DNA of 64,000 bases, taken from assembly GCF_035645195.1 (NCBI RefSeq), contig NZ_DASQNA010000038.1, positions 62,001-126,000 on the forward strand, in the 5' to 3' direction. The notes below the pieces were generated by a model. It searched no databases. It saw only the letters and a program-made list of their open reading frames with translations, and had not been told where the DNA came from. Source of the DNA: Paenibacillus sp. (GTDB lineage Bacteria; Bacillota; Bacilli; Paenibacillales; YIM-B00363). Shown here in pieces: positions 1-8,606 of the stretch. A program made the translations under genes and the position numbers. Each line of letters opens with the position of its first letter. Position 1 is the first letter of the stretch.

Positions 1-94
1 GGATACGGTCGTGGCGTTCGGTCAAATCGAAGACGAATGGCTCCCGACGCCGCAGCGCGTCATCGAGGGCCTGAATCAAGTGCTGGATTTCTAA
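1..94 (+). CDS. pdhB: Pyruvate dehydrogenase E1 beta subunit, C-terminal end (partial)
   Basis: Only the last 30 codons are inside the window. They read in the frame that begins at base 2 and stop at TAA 92-94. The peptide ends with TPQRVIEGLNQVLDF, the kind of C-terminal helix found in the beta subunit of 2-oxoacid dehydrogenase E1. The identification rests mainly on context: E2 and E3 genes follow immediately in the usual pdhA-B-C-D order. A strong AAGGAGGTG ribosome-binding site for the E2 gene lies just after the stop codon. E1 carries out the ThDP-dependent decarboxylation of pyruvate and passes the acetyl group to the lipoyl arm of E2. Confidence 0.75.
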   Translation, partial: DTVVAFGQIEDEWLPTPQRVIEGLNQVLDF

Positions 95-114
95 AAAAGG
101 AGGTGCGGTAGCGA

Positions 115-1467
115 ATGGCAATGTTCGAATATCGGATGCCGGAGCTCGGCGAAGGTCTGCATGAAGGCGAAATCGTCAAATGGCACGTCAAACCCGGCGA
201 TTCCATTAAAGAAGACGATATTTTGATGGAAGTGCAAAACGATAAAGCGGTCGTCGAAGTGCCGTCCCCGGTCACCGGCGTCGTGAAAGAAGTCAAGGTT
301 GCGGAAGGCACCGTCGCCGTCGTCGGCGACGTGCTTGCGGTCATCGACGCGGAAGGCGAACTGCCGGTATCCGCGCACGGCGGCGGCCACGGCCACGCGG
401 AAGCGCCGGCGGCGCCGAGCGCCCCTGCGGCGGCTCCGGCCCCCGTTCCGTCGAATCCGATCGCTCCGGCGGCAGCGCCGGCGGCGGCGGAGGCTGTCAA
501 GCCGGGCACCGTGCCGGACGGCGGCACTCGCGGCAACGTCGTTGAGCCGGGTGCGGTTCTTGCGACGCCGAGCGTCCGCAAGCTGGCGCGCGAGAAAGGC
601 GTCGACCTCGGCCAAGTGAAGGCGACGGGCAAGCACGGCCGCATCACGAAGGAAGACGTCCTGAACTTCGTTCCGGGCGCTGCGCCTGCGCAAGCGGCGG
701 CTCCGGCCGCGGCGGAAGGCGCTCCGGCGGCAGCTGCTGCGAAGCCGGCGGCACCGACGGGCGACCGCGTGGAAGAACGCGTACCGTTCAAAGGCATCCG
801 CAAAGTCATCGCTCAGGCGATGGTCAAATCGGTGTACACGGCCCCGCATGTCACGATCATGGACGAAGTCGACGTAACGGCGCTCGTGAAGCTTCGCGAA
901 CGCGCGAAGCCGATGGCGGAAAAGCGCGGCGTGAAGCTGACGTACCTGCCGTTCATCGTCAAGGCGCTCGTAGCGGCGCTGCGCGAGTATCCGATTCTCA
1001 ACTCGACGCTCGACGAAGCGAACAACGAGATCGTCTACAAGAAGTACTACAACATCGGCATCGCCACGGATACGGACAACGGTCTGATCGTTCCGGTCGT
1101 ATTCGACGCCGATCGCAAAAATATTTATAACATCGCAGGCGAAATTCGCGATCTCGCGACGCGCGGCCGCGAAGGCAAGCTCGGTCCGAACGAGCTGCGC
1201 GGCAGCACGATTTCGATCACGAACATCGGCTCGGCGGGCGGCATGTTCTTCACGCCGGTCATCAACTTCCCGGAAGTGGCGATTCTCGGCACGGGCCGCA
1301 TCACGGAACGTCCGATCGTGAAGAACGGCGAAATCGCCATCGGCCAGATGATGGCATTGTCGCTCAGCTTCGACCATCGCCTCATCGACGGCGCGACCGC
1401 TCAGAACGCGATGAACCACATCAAGCGGCTTCTGGAAGATCCGGAACTGCTCATTATGGAGGTGTAA
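115..1467 (+). CDS. pdhC: Dihydrolipoamide acetyltransferase, pyruvate dehydrogenase E2
   Basis: This 450-residue protein is the core of the pyruvate dehydrogenase complex and moves acetyl groups from its lipoyl arm to coenzyme A. Residues 1-78 form one lipoyl domain, with the lipoylated lysine K44 in the DKAVVEV turn. An Ala/Pro-rich linker follows (about 85-145), then a peripheral-subunit-binding domain (about 153-188, [15 protein letters not shown]). A second flexible linker leads to the catalytic domain, which ends with DHRLIDG (H421, D425), the acyltransferase active site. There is a single lipoyl domain, as in Bacillus E2. The ATG is preceded by AAGGAGGTG, and the stop is 3 nt before the E3 start, so the genes are co-transcribed. 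A branched-chain E2 is less likely given the context. Confidence 0.93.
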   Translation: MAMFEYRMPELGEGLHEGEIVKWHVKPGDSIKEDDILMEVQNDKAVVEVPSPVTGVVKEVKVAEGTVAVVGDVLAVIDAEGELPVSAHGGGHGHAEAPAAPSAPAAAPAPVPSNPIAPAAAPAAAEAVKPGTVPDGGTRGNVVEPGAVLATPSVRKLAREKGVDLGQVKATGKHGRITKEDVLNFVPGAAPAQAAAPAAAEGAPAAAAAKPAAPTGDRVEERVPFKGIRKVIAQAMVKSVYTAPHVTIMDEVDVTALVKLRERAKPMAEKRGVKLTYLPFIVKALVAALREYPILNSTLDEANNEIVYKKYYNIGIATDTDNGLIVPVVFDADRKNIYNIAGEIRDLATRGREGKLGPNELRGSTISITNIGSAGGMFFTPVINFPEVAILGTGRITERPIVKNGEIAIGQMMALSLSFDHRLIDGATAQNAMNHIKRLLEDPELLIMEV

Positions 1468-1470
1468 GCG

Positions 1471-2886
1471 ATGGTAGTCGGCACCTTTAGCACGGAAATC
1501 GACGTTCTCGTCATCGGCGCCGGTCCCGGCGGCTACGTAGCCGCCATCCGGGCCGCCCAGCTCGGCAAGAAGGTCGTTATCGTCGACCGCCGCGAAATCG
1601 GCGGCGTCTGCCTTAACCGCGGCTGCATCCCGTCCAAGGCGCTCATTTCGGCCGCTCACCGGTACGAAATGGCGAAGCATGGCGATTCGATCGGCATCGA
1701 AGTCGGCGACGTCAAAGTCGATTTCGCGAAGGTTCAAGCGTGGAAGCAGTCCGTTGTCAATAAACTGACGGGCGGCGTCGGCGCGCTGCTCAAGGGGCAT
1801 AAAGTCGAAATCGTCTCGGGCGAAGCGTTCTTCAACGCGCCGAACATCGTGACGGTCAGCGACGGCGACGACAACACGACGCGCTACGAGTTCAAGCACT
1901 GCGTCATCGCGACGGGCTCCCGTCCGATCGAGCTGAAGCCGTTCCCGTTCGGCGGCCGCATTTTGTCGTCCGACGAGGCGCTCGCGCTCGACCATATTCC
2001 GAAGAGCATGATCGTCATCGGCGGCGGCTATATCGGCGTCGAGCTCGGCCAGACGTTCTCGAAGTTCGGCACGAAGGTGACGATTCTCGAGGGCAGCGAG
2101 CACATTTTGCCGGGCTTTGAAAAGCAGCTTAGCCAGCTCGTGACGAAAAACTTGAAGAAAACGGACGTGGACATTGTCACGGGCGCGCTCGCGCAAAAGT
2201 CGGAGCAGACCGACAAAGACGTCACCGTAACGTTCAAAGTGGGCGAAGAAGAGAAGACGGTCACGGCCGAGTACGTGCTCGTCACCGTCGGCCGCCGTCC
2301 GAACACGAACGACATCGGCTTAGAATCGATCGGTCTGAAAATGACCGACCGCGGTCTCATCGAGATCGACAACCAATGCCGCACGAACCTGCCGAACGTA
2401 TACGCGATCGGCGACATCGTGCCGGGCGCCGCGCTCGCGCACAAGGCGTCGTACGAAGGCAAAGTGGCGGCGGAAGCGATCGCCGGCATGGACAGCGTCA
2501 TCGACTACAAGGTCATCCCTGCCGTCGTGTTCTCCGATCCGGAGATCGCGAGCGTGGGCCTCAGCGAAACGGAAGCGAAGGAGAAAGGCTTCAACGTCGT
2601 CACCGGCCGCTTCTCGTTCGGCGCCAACGGCCGCTCCCTCGCGCTCGACAACACCGAAGGCTTCGTGAAAATCGTCGCCGACAAAGATACGGGCGTCGTC
2701 GTCGGCTCCCAAATCGTCGGACCGGAAGCGTCGAACCTGATCGCTGAGCTCGGCCTCGCGATCGAGATGGGCGCGACGCTGGAAGACATCGCGCTGACGA
2801 TTCACGCGCATCCGACCCTCGGCGAGATGGTCATGGAAGCCGCGGAAGGCGCGCTCGGCCACAGCGTGCACCAAATGAACAAATAA
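1471..2886 (+). CDS. pdhD: Dihydrolipoyl dehydrogenase, E3
   Basis: This 471-residue flavoprotein reoxidises the dihydrolipoyl arm of E2 and reduces NAD. An FAD-binding GAGPGGYVAAIRAAQ motif spans residues 16-30. The redox-active disulfide is C47/C52 in GGVCLNRGCIPSKAL. A NAD-binding GGGYIGVELG motif lies in the middle, ATGSRP and a second-FAD-motif (YAIGD) follow, and the catalytic HAHPTLGE motif lies near the C terminus. All essential residues are present and the length is typical. It is the last gene of the pdh operon, 3 nt after pdhC, and is followed by a strong terminator. Like other Firmicute E3 proteins it may also serve the other 2-oxoacid dehydrogenases. Confidence 0.95.
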   Translation: MVVGTFSTEIDVLVIGAGPGGYVAAIRAAQLGKKVVIVDRREIGGVCLNRGCIPSKALISAAHRYEMAKHGDSIGIEVGDVKVDFAKVQAWKQSVVNKLTGGVGALLKGHKVEIVSGEAFFNAPNIVTVSDGDDNTTRYEFKHCVIATGSRPIELKPFPFGGRILSSDEALALDHIPKSMIVIGGGYIGVELGQTFSKFGTKVTILEGSEHILPGFEKQLSQLVTKNLKKTDVDIVTGALAQKSEQTDKDVTVTFKVGEEEKTVTAEYVLVTVGRRPNTNDIGLESIGLKMTDRGLIEIDNQCRTNLPNVYAIGDIVPGAALAHKASYEGKVAAEAIAGMDSVIDYKVIPAVVFSDPEIASVGLSETEAKEKGFNVVTGRFSFGANGRSLALDNTEGFVKIVADKDTGVVVGSQIVGPEASNLIAELGLAIEMGATLEDIALTIHAHPTLGEMVMEAAEGALGHSVHQMNK

Positions 2887-2904
2887 TCGCGTCACGAACC
2901 AAAG

Positions 2905-2935
2905 CCGTCCGCATCAGCGGGCGGTTTTCTTTTTT
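2905..2935 (+). terminator. Rho-independent terminator of the pdh operon
   Basis: CCGTCCGC (2905-2912) pairs with GCGGGCGG (2917-2924) around an ATCA loop, with one G-U pair. A T-rich tract, TTTTCTTTTTT, follows at 2925-2935. Confidence 0.88.
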
Positions 2936-3012
2936 CGCCGCTGGCGCGGAATATTTCCGAATTGTAAATTCGACAGATCGAATTCATGAAAACAAAACAA
3001 TATGCAGAACGA

Positions 3013-3058
3013 AAAAACGCCGATGTAAGAACGATTTGTTCTGAAATTCGGCGTTTTT
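3013..3058. terminator. AT-flanked hairpin in the pdhD-ABC transporter gap
   Basis: AAAAACGCCGA (3013-3023) is the exact complement of TCGGCGTTTTT (3048-3058), and a smaller AGAAC/GTTCT stem (3028-3042) nests inside. With A and T runs on the two sides it can end transcription in either direction and may be a backup terminator for the pdh operon. The rest of the 340-base gap (2887-3227) holds the leader of the next operon. I saw no Fur-type box or recognisable riboswitch there. Confidence 0.6.
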
Positions 3059-3227
3059 ATTTTCATAAGTTCCGGAATTACGGTCCTAACCTTAACCAAA
3101 TTTCAATGTAAGATAACGTTTGCAGTTAATCCTCCACTTACAGAAGCGGGCTACAGTTAGGAAAGAGGATGTCCCGATCGCCATCGAGGGCTAGAGACGG
3201 TTACATAAATTGTAGGAGGAGAAATTC

Positions 3228-4325
3228 ATGCGTAAACACGTACTGCTTTTGTTATCGATCATCAGTATGCTCACCCTCGCCGCTTGCGGCGCTTCGCAAA
3301 CCGCGACGACGGGCGCGGGCGGCGAACAACCGGCGGCTTCGCCCCAGCCGCAAGCGCAAGAGCCTGCACCTGCGGAAGAAACGCAGGAAGAGGCGAAGGA
3401 AGAAGCGGTCGAGGGAACGTTGAGCTTCTATACATCGCAGCCCGACGCGGACGCCGAGCAGCTCGTTCAAGCGTTCAAGGAGAAATATCCGGATGTGGAG
3501 GTCAGCATCTTCCGTTCCGGCACGGAGGAAGTTCTGAGCAAGCTGCAAGCGGAGAAAATGGCAGGCTCCGTCCAAGCGGACGTGCTGCTCGTCGCGGATT
3601 CGGTTTCGTTCGAAATTTTAAAAGAACAGGACATGCTGCTGTCTTACGAATCTAAGGAGCATGCGAACATTCCCGCGGAATACGTCGACGCCGATCGCAC
3701 GTACACGGGCACGAAAGTGATCGCGACGGCGATGGCCGTCAATACGAATATGGTGCAGCAAATTCCGGATTCGTGGCAGGCGCTCTTAAGCGAAGAGGCG
3801 AAAGACCAAGCGATTATGCCGAGCCCGCTGTATTCCGGAGCCGCGGCGTACAATGTCGGCGTATTCAGCCGGACGGAAGGCATGGGTTGGGAATTTTTCG
3901 AGGGGCTTAAGGCGAACAACATGGTCGTCACGAAGGGCAACGGCGCGGTGCTGAAGGCGGTCGCCGGCGGAGAGAAGGCGTACGCCATGGTCGTCGACTT
4001 CCTCGTCGCCCGCGCGGAGCAAGACGGCTCCCCGGTGAAGCTCGTGTACCCGAACGAAGGCGTGCCGGCGATCACCGAGCCGGTCGGCATCTTGAAGGAC
4101 GCGAAGAACGTCCCCGCCGCCAAAGCGTTCGTCGATTTCATCCTGTCCGAAGAAGGCCAGAAGATGCAAGCCGGTCTCGGCTATACGCCGATTCGCCCGG
4201 GCGTCGAAGCGCCGGCGGGGTTGAAATCGATCGACGAGATGAAGGTGATCTCTTACGACATCGCAGAACTGTTCCAAAGCCGAGAGCAGGATAAAGAGAA
4301 GTTCGTCTCGATTTTCGGCGAGTAA
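3228..4325 (+). CDS. ABC transporter substrate-binding lipoprotein, Fe(III)-type family
   Basis: This 365-residue exported lipoprotein is the substrate receptor of the ABC importer encoded by the next two genes. The signal peptide ends in the lipobox LAAC, with C20 lipid-modified. A Pro/Glu/Ala-rich tether (about 21-62) precedes a two-lobed periplasmic-binding fold that begins at GTLSFYTSQPD. The fold and operon structure (binding protein, fused double permease, PotA-like ATPase) are those of the ferric-iron FbpABC/AfuABC class. The same architecture also imports 2-aminoethylphosphonate or other small anions, so the substrate is inferred. The ATG follows TAGGAGGAG with good spacing. No Fur operator was recognised upstream, which weakens the iron assignment. 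Confidence 0.82.
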   Translation: MRKHVLLLLSIISMLTLAACGASQTATTGAGGEQPAASPQPQAQEPAPAEETQEEAKEEAVEGTLSFYTSQPDADAEQLVQAFKEKYPDVEVSIFRSGTEEVLSKLQAEKMAGSVQADVLLVADSVSFEILKEQDMLLSYESKEHANIPAEYVDADRTYTGTKVIATAMAVNTNMVQQIPDSWQALLSEEAKDQAIMPSPLYSGAAAYNVGVFSRTEGMGWEFFEGLKANNMVVTKGNGAVLKAVAGGEKAYAMVVDFLVARAEQDGSPVKLVYPNEGVPAITEPVGILKDAKNVPAAKAFVDFILSEEGQKMQAGLGYTPIRPGVEAPAGLKSIDEMKVISYDIAELFQSREQDKEKFVSIFGE

Positions 4326-4344
4326 TTCGGAAGGGATTGGCCGC

Positions 4345-6060
4345 ATGGGAAGCATACGTACCGGAGGGCAGGCTCGCCTGCCCTTTCCTTTATTTAGAGC
4401 GTCCTGGATCCAATGGCTCGCGATGGCAGTCGTCTTTTTTTTCTTCGCCGTCCCGATTGTTCGATTAGTTCTCTTAAGCGTACAAGGCGAGAGCGGCTTC
4501 GCGCTTACGCAGTATGCGCATATTTTGACTTCGGCTCGGACATGGACCGTTATGAAGAACACCGTGTACGTCGTCTGCGGCTCGACCGCGATGGCGATCG
4601 CGCTGGGGCTCGTCCTGGCATGGATCGTCGCGTATTGCGATATTCGGCTGAAAGGCTTGCTGCAGGCGCTGATTTTGCTGCCGTTTATCATTCCGTCGTA
4701 TATCGTCACGCTTTCGTGGGCGCAGTTTTTCGCACCGAAATCGGCGTTCTCCGCCGCGCTGCAGTCGATCGTCGGCGCCGCGCCGTGGAACGTCTACAGC
4801 TTGGGCGGCATGATTTTCGTCATGGGGTTGTCGCATTACCCGGTCGTCTACATGCTGTCGCTCGGCGTGTTTCGAAAAATTCCGCGCGATTTGGAAATGG
4901 CGTCGCGTTTGTCGGGCGCTTCGCGATGGAGCACCTTCCGCAAGGTGACTTGGCCGATGGCGCTGCCGGGCATCGCGGGCGGAGGGCTGCTCGCGTTTCT
5001 CGCGGGCCTGGACAATTTCGGCATTCCCGCGTTCCTCGGCATTCCCGCCAACATTAGCGTATTGAGCACATACATTTACGAGCAGATCGTCGGATTCGGT
5101 CCGTCCGCCTTCTCGCGGGCGGCGGTTTTATCCGTGCTGCTGGGCGCGATCGCCTGCGCAGCTACGCTGCTGCAGTGGCTCGTCACGCGCAAGGCGAAGA
5201 CGTTCGAGACGAGCGCGGAGGACAGGTCGCCGCGTGTGCATTTGGGGCGTCTGCGCCTGCCGCTGGAGCTCGCGCTGTGGGGGTTCCTTCTGTTCACCAG
5301 CGTCGTTCCGCTCTTCTCCATGTTCGCTGCGTCGGTGATGAAGGCGTACGGTCTCGAGTTTGCCCCGGCCAATTGGACGCTGAACCATTATGCGTTCCTG
5401 CTGCAGCAGAGCGGGAAAGCGAAGCAGGCGATGGTCAACAGCGGCATGCTCGCGCTCGTGACGACGCTGATCTGCTTGATCGCCGGAACGGCCGTCGCTT
5501 ATCTTCGCCTTCGGAAGCCGTCGCGTTGGACGAAGGCGGCGGAGCTGATGATCAGCATTCCGTACGCCTTGCCCGGCATCGTGCTCGCGCTTGCGATGAT
5601 TCTAGTCTGGATGGAGCCGATTCCCGGCTGGAATCCGGGCGTTTACGGCAGCACGGCGATTTTGTTCATCGCGTACTCGGTCCGATTTCTGATTTTGCAG
5701 ATGCGCGGAAGCGTCACGGCGCTGCAGCAAGTGGACGTATCGATGGAGGAGGCGGCGCACAGCAACGGCGCAGGCCACGTGCAGAAGTGGCGGCGCATTC
5801 TGCTGCCGCTCCTGTTCCCCGGCCTGCTGAGTGGGGCGTTCCTCGTCCTGCTGTATGCGTTGACGGAGCTTACCGTCTCGTCGATTCTCTGGTCCTCGGG
5901 CTCGGAGACGATCGGGGTCGTCATCTTCGGCTTCGAGCAAGCGGGGGATACGACGTACTCCACGGCGTTTTCTTCCCTGGTCGTGCTCTTGATCGGAATC
6001 GGTATGCTGACGTTATTCTTGGTGCAACAAGCTTGGAAGAGGAGGATGAAATCCGCATGA
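4345..6060 (+). CDS. ABC transporter permease, duplicated FbpB-type
   Basis: This 571-residue inner-membrane protein forms the channel of the importer. It contains two homologous transmembrane halves in one polypeptide, each carrying a binding-protein-dependent permease domain. The first EAA-like loop is near residues 175-205 (EMASRLSGASRW) and the second near 470-500 (MEEAAHSNGAGH). About twelve hydrophobic segments are visible, the first at about residues 26-48. Fused double permeases of about 550 residues are typical of the ferric-iron class. The gene starts 19 nt after the binding protein and its stop overlaps the ATPase start in ATGA at 6057-6060, which indicates translational coupling. 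Confidence 0.88.
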   Translation: MGSIRTGGQARLPFPLFRASWIQWLAMAVVFFFFAVPIVRLVLLSVQGESGFALTQYAHILTSARTWTVMKNTVYVVCGSTAMAIALGLVLAWIVAYCDIRLKGLLQALILLPFIIPSYIVTLSWAQFFAPKSAFSAALQSIVGAAPWNVYSLGGMIFVMGLSHYPVVYMLSLGVFRKIPRDLEMASRLSGASRWSTFRKVTWPMALPGIAGGGLLAFLAGLDNFGIPAFLGIPANISVLSTYIYEQIVGFGPSAFSRAAVLSVLLGAIACAATLLQWLVTRKAKTFETSAEDRSPRVHLGRLRLPLELALWGFLLFTSVVPLFSMFAASVMKAYGLEFAPANWTLNHYAFLLQQSGKAKQAMVNSGMLALVTTLICLIAGTAVAYLRLRKPSRWTKAAELMISIPYALPGIVLALAMILVWMEPIPGWNPGVYGSTAILFIAYSVRFLILQMRGSVTALQQVDVSMEEAAHSNGAGHVQKWRRILLPLLFPGLLSGAFLVLLYALTELTVSSILWSSGSETIGVVIFGFEQAGDTTYSTAFSSLVVLLIGIGMLTLFLVQQAWKRRMKSA

Positions 6061-7145
6061 CAGTGGAGTTGACGCATGTCAGCAAGCGGTTCGGTTCGTT
6101 CGTCGCGCTGCATCCGAACGATCTCGCCGTGCGGGAGGGAGAATTCATCGCGCTGCTCGGTCCGTCCGGCTGCGGCAAAACGACGCTGCTCCGGCTGATC
6201 GCCGGCTTCGAGAAGCCGACGACGGGCGAAATCCGCATCGACGGGCAGCTCGTGAGCACGCCTGCGTCGATCGCGCCTCCCAACAAGCGGAATTTGAATA
6301 TGGTATTTCAGTCGTTCGCGTTATGGCCGCACATGACGGTAAGGCAGCACGTTCGGTTCCCGCTCGAACACCATGCGTTTCTGCCCGCGGCGCTGAAGCG
6401 GGAGAAAGAGCGCCGGGAAGCCGACGTGCTGAAGCTGGTCGGGCTTTCGACGTTGGCGGATCGCTATCCGCAGGAGCTGTCGGGCGGCCAGCGGCAGCGC
6501 GTCGCCCTCGCCCGCGCGATCGCTTCGCAGCCGTCGGTGCTGCTGATGGACGAGCCGCTAAGCAACCTGGACGCGGAGCTTCGAATGGAGATGCGGAAAG
6601 AAATCCAGCATATTCATCGGGCGACGAAGACGACGATCCTTTACGTGACCCACGATCAAAGCGAAGCGCTGGCGATGGCCGATCGCATCGTCGTCATGAA
6701 GGACGGGAAGATCGAGCAGATCGGCACGCCGCAGGACATCTACGCATCGCCGGAAACCGAGTTCGTCGCGACGTTCGTCGGGAAAGCGAACCTGGTGAAG
6801 GGCGCTTGGACCGGCACCGAATTCGTTCCGAGCGAAGCGAACGGCCGCTTCATCTGGCAGGACCGGAACATTTCGTCGTCGTTCAAGGGGAAGCAGCTGT
6901 ATCCGGTGCGTCCCGAGCAGTTCCGCATGAGGAAGGAAGGCGACGGGATCCCGGGCGTCGTCACGAGCGTGCAGTATCAGGGCAAAGAGATCCATTATAC
7001 GGTTCAAACGCCGGAAGGCGCGTATACCGTTCACGAAGACATCGCCTGCCGTTTCCAGGCGGAGGAATCCGTCGTGCTGCAGCTGAAGGACGCGCAATTC
7101 GCGGCGCCACCCGCTGCGGCGCTGAGCGCGGCCGGCGCGGGATAA
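6057..7145 (+). CDS. ABC transporter ATP-binding protein, FbpC/PotA type
   Basis: This 362-residue cytoplasmic ATPase drives the importer. The Walker A motif is GPSGCGKTT at residues 35-43, the signature is LSGGQRQR, and the Walker B is VLLMDEP followed by the D-loop and the switch histidine in YVTHDQSEA. The last 120 residues form a TOBE-type regulatory domain, as in FbpC and PotA. The open frame extends far upstream inside the permease gene, but the ATG at 6057 starts the conserved domain and overlaps the permease stop, so it is chosen as the start. No clear terminator follows; the gene ends 17 nt from the convergent serpin gene. Confidence 0.9.
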   Translation: MTVELTHVSKRFGSFVALHPNDLAVREGEFIALLGPSGCGKTTLLRLIAGFEKPTTGEIRIDGQLVSTPASIAPPNKRNLNMVFQSFALWPHMTVRQHVRFPLEHHAFLPAALKREKERREADVLKLVGLSTLADRYPQELSGGQRQRVALARAIASQPSVLLMDEPLSNLDAELRMEMRKEIQHIHRATKTTILYVTHDQSEALAMADRIVVMKDGKIEQIGTPQDIYASPETEFVATFVGKANLVKGAWTGTEFVPSEANGRFIWQDRNISSSFKGKQLYPVRPEQFRMRKEGDGIPGVVTSVQYQGKEIHYTVQTPEGAYTVHEDIACRFQAEESVVLQLKDAQFAAPPAAALSAAGAG

Positions 7146-7162
7146 GCGGCGTCCGGCGTGCT

Positions 7163-8491
7163 TTACAACCGTTCGACCGCGCCGATGAACAGGATGGAAC
7201 CGGTGCGATGGTCCTCGATGACGAACAGGAACGGCCGGTTCACTTCCAGCTCGAACGTCTCGGAGGGAGCGGAGGTCACTTCCGCTACGACGCCGGTGAC
7301 GGCCGCCGCGACGGTGCCCCGCTCGCCGACCTCGACGAACGTTTTTTGCATCACCTGGGAAAGGTATATGTTCTCAGGCAGGTCGGTCATGTTCGGAAAA
7401 TCTGCGCTGCCCGCCTCGAAGGCGACGCCCATGCCGAGCGAGGAAAGCATTGGTTTCAGCTCGACTTGGTATTCCAGCTTGAACTTCGGCAGCCCGAGCG
7501 TGCCCGAGGCTTGGCGGAAGTCGCTCTTCCACGAGTTCCACTGCTCCGGCGTCAGCCGTTCGGCGAACGAACGCAGCTCCGTCCCTTCCTCGGGCAGCAG
7601 CACGGTCATGCTGGCGCCGCCGTGATACGGAATCCGGACGCCCCGGACGCCGTCCTTCTCGAGATACGGCAAGGTGTCGTTCGAGAACATCATCGGAACG
7701 TCGGCCGTGCCGCCGTCCGCCGTCGCGAACGGTCGCATCGTCGTCCGCTCTTCCGGGAACGGCTGCACCCAATTGCCGTTGAAATATACCGCGTTCAGCA
7801 GCAGCAGGATCGCGTCTCCCGAGAGCGGTTTTTCCAGCAGCTTCGGAATCGCCCCGCGCGTCGCTTCGTCGACCCAGCGGTTGATGCTCGCCGGCGCGGC
7901 GTCGCTTTGCAGGTCGATCGGGGGCGTCTCGGCGCCGTAATGCTGCTTGTTGGCGGCGAGGAACGATTCCTTGAGCGGCACGCCTTCGTCCGGCCAAAGC
8001 GAATTGGCGACCGTTAGAATAAGCCCTTCCTCGGGATGCGTAAGCACGTCGGCCAGCACTTCGTTGGCGCGGTTCGTCTCGTCGAGGGTGAGCGACTCGA
8101 GCCCAAGCGCGTTCCGCATCGCCTCGAAAGTCTCGCCGCCTGCGCCGTTCATCGTCATCGACAGCGCGATCGCCGCGCTGAACGGGGAGAGGAACACGTT
8201 CCTCCCTTCGTCCTCCGCTGTCACCGCCTCGCGGAACAGATCGAACGAGAAGCGCGTATGCGCCTCGACGATCCGCTTGTCTACGTCCTCGACTTTGTAT
8301 GTGCCCGGCTTGGCCGGCGGCTCCTCCAGCGGAGCGGCTTGGCCGCCGTTCCCCGGTTTGTCCGCGACGGCGGATGCCGGCGGCTTGCTCGTCTGCGCCG
8401 GGTCGTCGTTCACTCCCGTCGCGAGCGGCTGCCCGCAGCCCGAAGCGGCGACGAGGCTCAGCGCCGTCAGCAGCGTTATCCATTTGTTCAT
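7163..8491 (-). CDS. Lipoprotein serpin (serine/cysteine protease inhibitor)
   Basis: This 442-residue protein is a serpin displayed on the outer face of the membrane. The signal peptide ends at AASGC with C19 as the lipid-modified cysteine. A Pro-rich tether (about 20-60) leads to a full serpin fold containing FLSPFSAAIALSMTMNGA, the shutter region with LLNAVYFNGNW, and a C-terminal NRPFLFVIEDHRTGSILFIG. The hinge of the reactive-centre loop reads GTVAAAVTG, with the small residues needed for loop insertion, so it is probably inhibitory. Counting from the hinge places the scissile bond near V-T-S, but loop length is uncertain. The ATG at 8491 has AAAGGAGAG upstream. An open frame continues 49 codons further, without a ribosome site and across the terminator of pepF. 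Serpins are scattered in Firmicutes. Confidence 0.9.
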   Translation of the reverse strand: MNKWITLLTALSLVAASGCGQPLATGVNDDPAQTSKPPASAVADKPGNGGQAAPLEEPPAKPGTYKVEDVDKRIVEAHTRFSFDLFREAVTAEDEGRNVFLSPFSAAIALSMTMNGAGGETFEAMRNALGLESLTLDETNRANEVLADVLTHPEEGLILTVANSLWPDEGVPLKESFLAANKQHYGAETPPIDLQSDAAPASINRWVDEATRGAIPKLLEKPLSGDAILLLLNAVYFNGNWVQPFPEERTTMRPFATADGGTADVPMMFSNDTLPYLEKDGVRGVRIPYHGGASMTVLLPEEGTELRSFAERLTPEQWNSWKSDFRQASGTLGLPKFKLEYQVELKPMLSSLGMGVAFEAGSADFPNMTDLPENIYLSQVMQKTFVEVGERGTVAAAVTGVVAEVTSAPSETFELEVNRPFLFVIEDHRTGSILFIGAVERL

Positions 8492-8559
8492 AATCGAACT
8501 CTCCTTTGCACATCGACTTTTCATTACAGACGAGCCGCGGCGCAAGGAGGTTGCAATGC

Positions 8560-8590
8560 AAAAACTCCCGGGAACGACGGTCCCCGGGAG
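8560..8590 (-). terminator. Terminator of pepF
   Basis: On the minus strand CTCCCGGG (8590-8583) pairs with CCCGGGAG (8572-8565) and is followed by a five-base T run (8564-8560). It lies between pepF and the serpin gene, so the serpin is probably transcribed from its own promoter within about 70 bases. Confidence 0.8.
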
Positions 8591-8606
8591 CTGCGGCGAA
8601 TCTTTT

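Noticed and set aside
91-2196. A 701-codon frame on the minus strand opposite pdhC and pdhD.
   Set aside because: It is the antisense shadow of G+C-rich codons of two certain genes and is dominated by Arg, Ala and Asp; similar shadows lie opposite the ThDP enzyme and the FecR-type gene.
3100-3227. Fur box upstream of the Fe(III)-type ABC importer.
   Set aside because: No 19-bp Fur-like dyad (GATAAT-type hexamers) was found, so iron control is not claimed.
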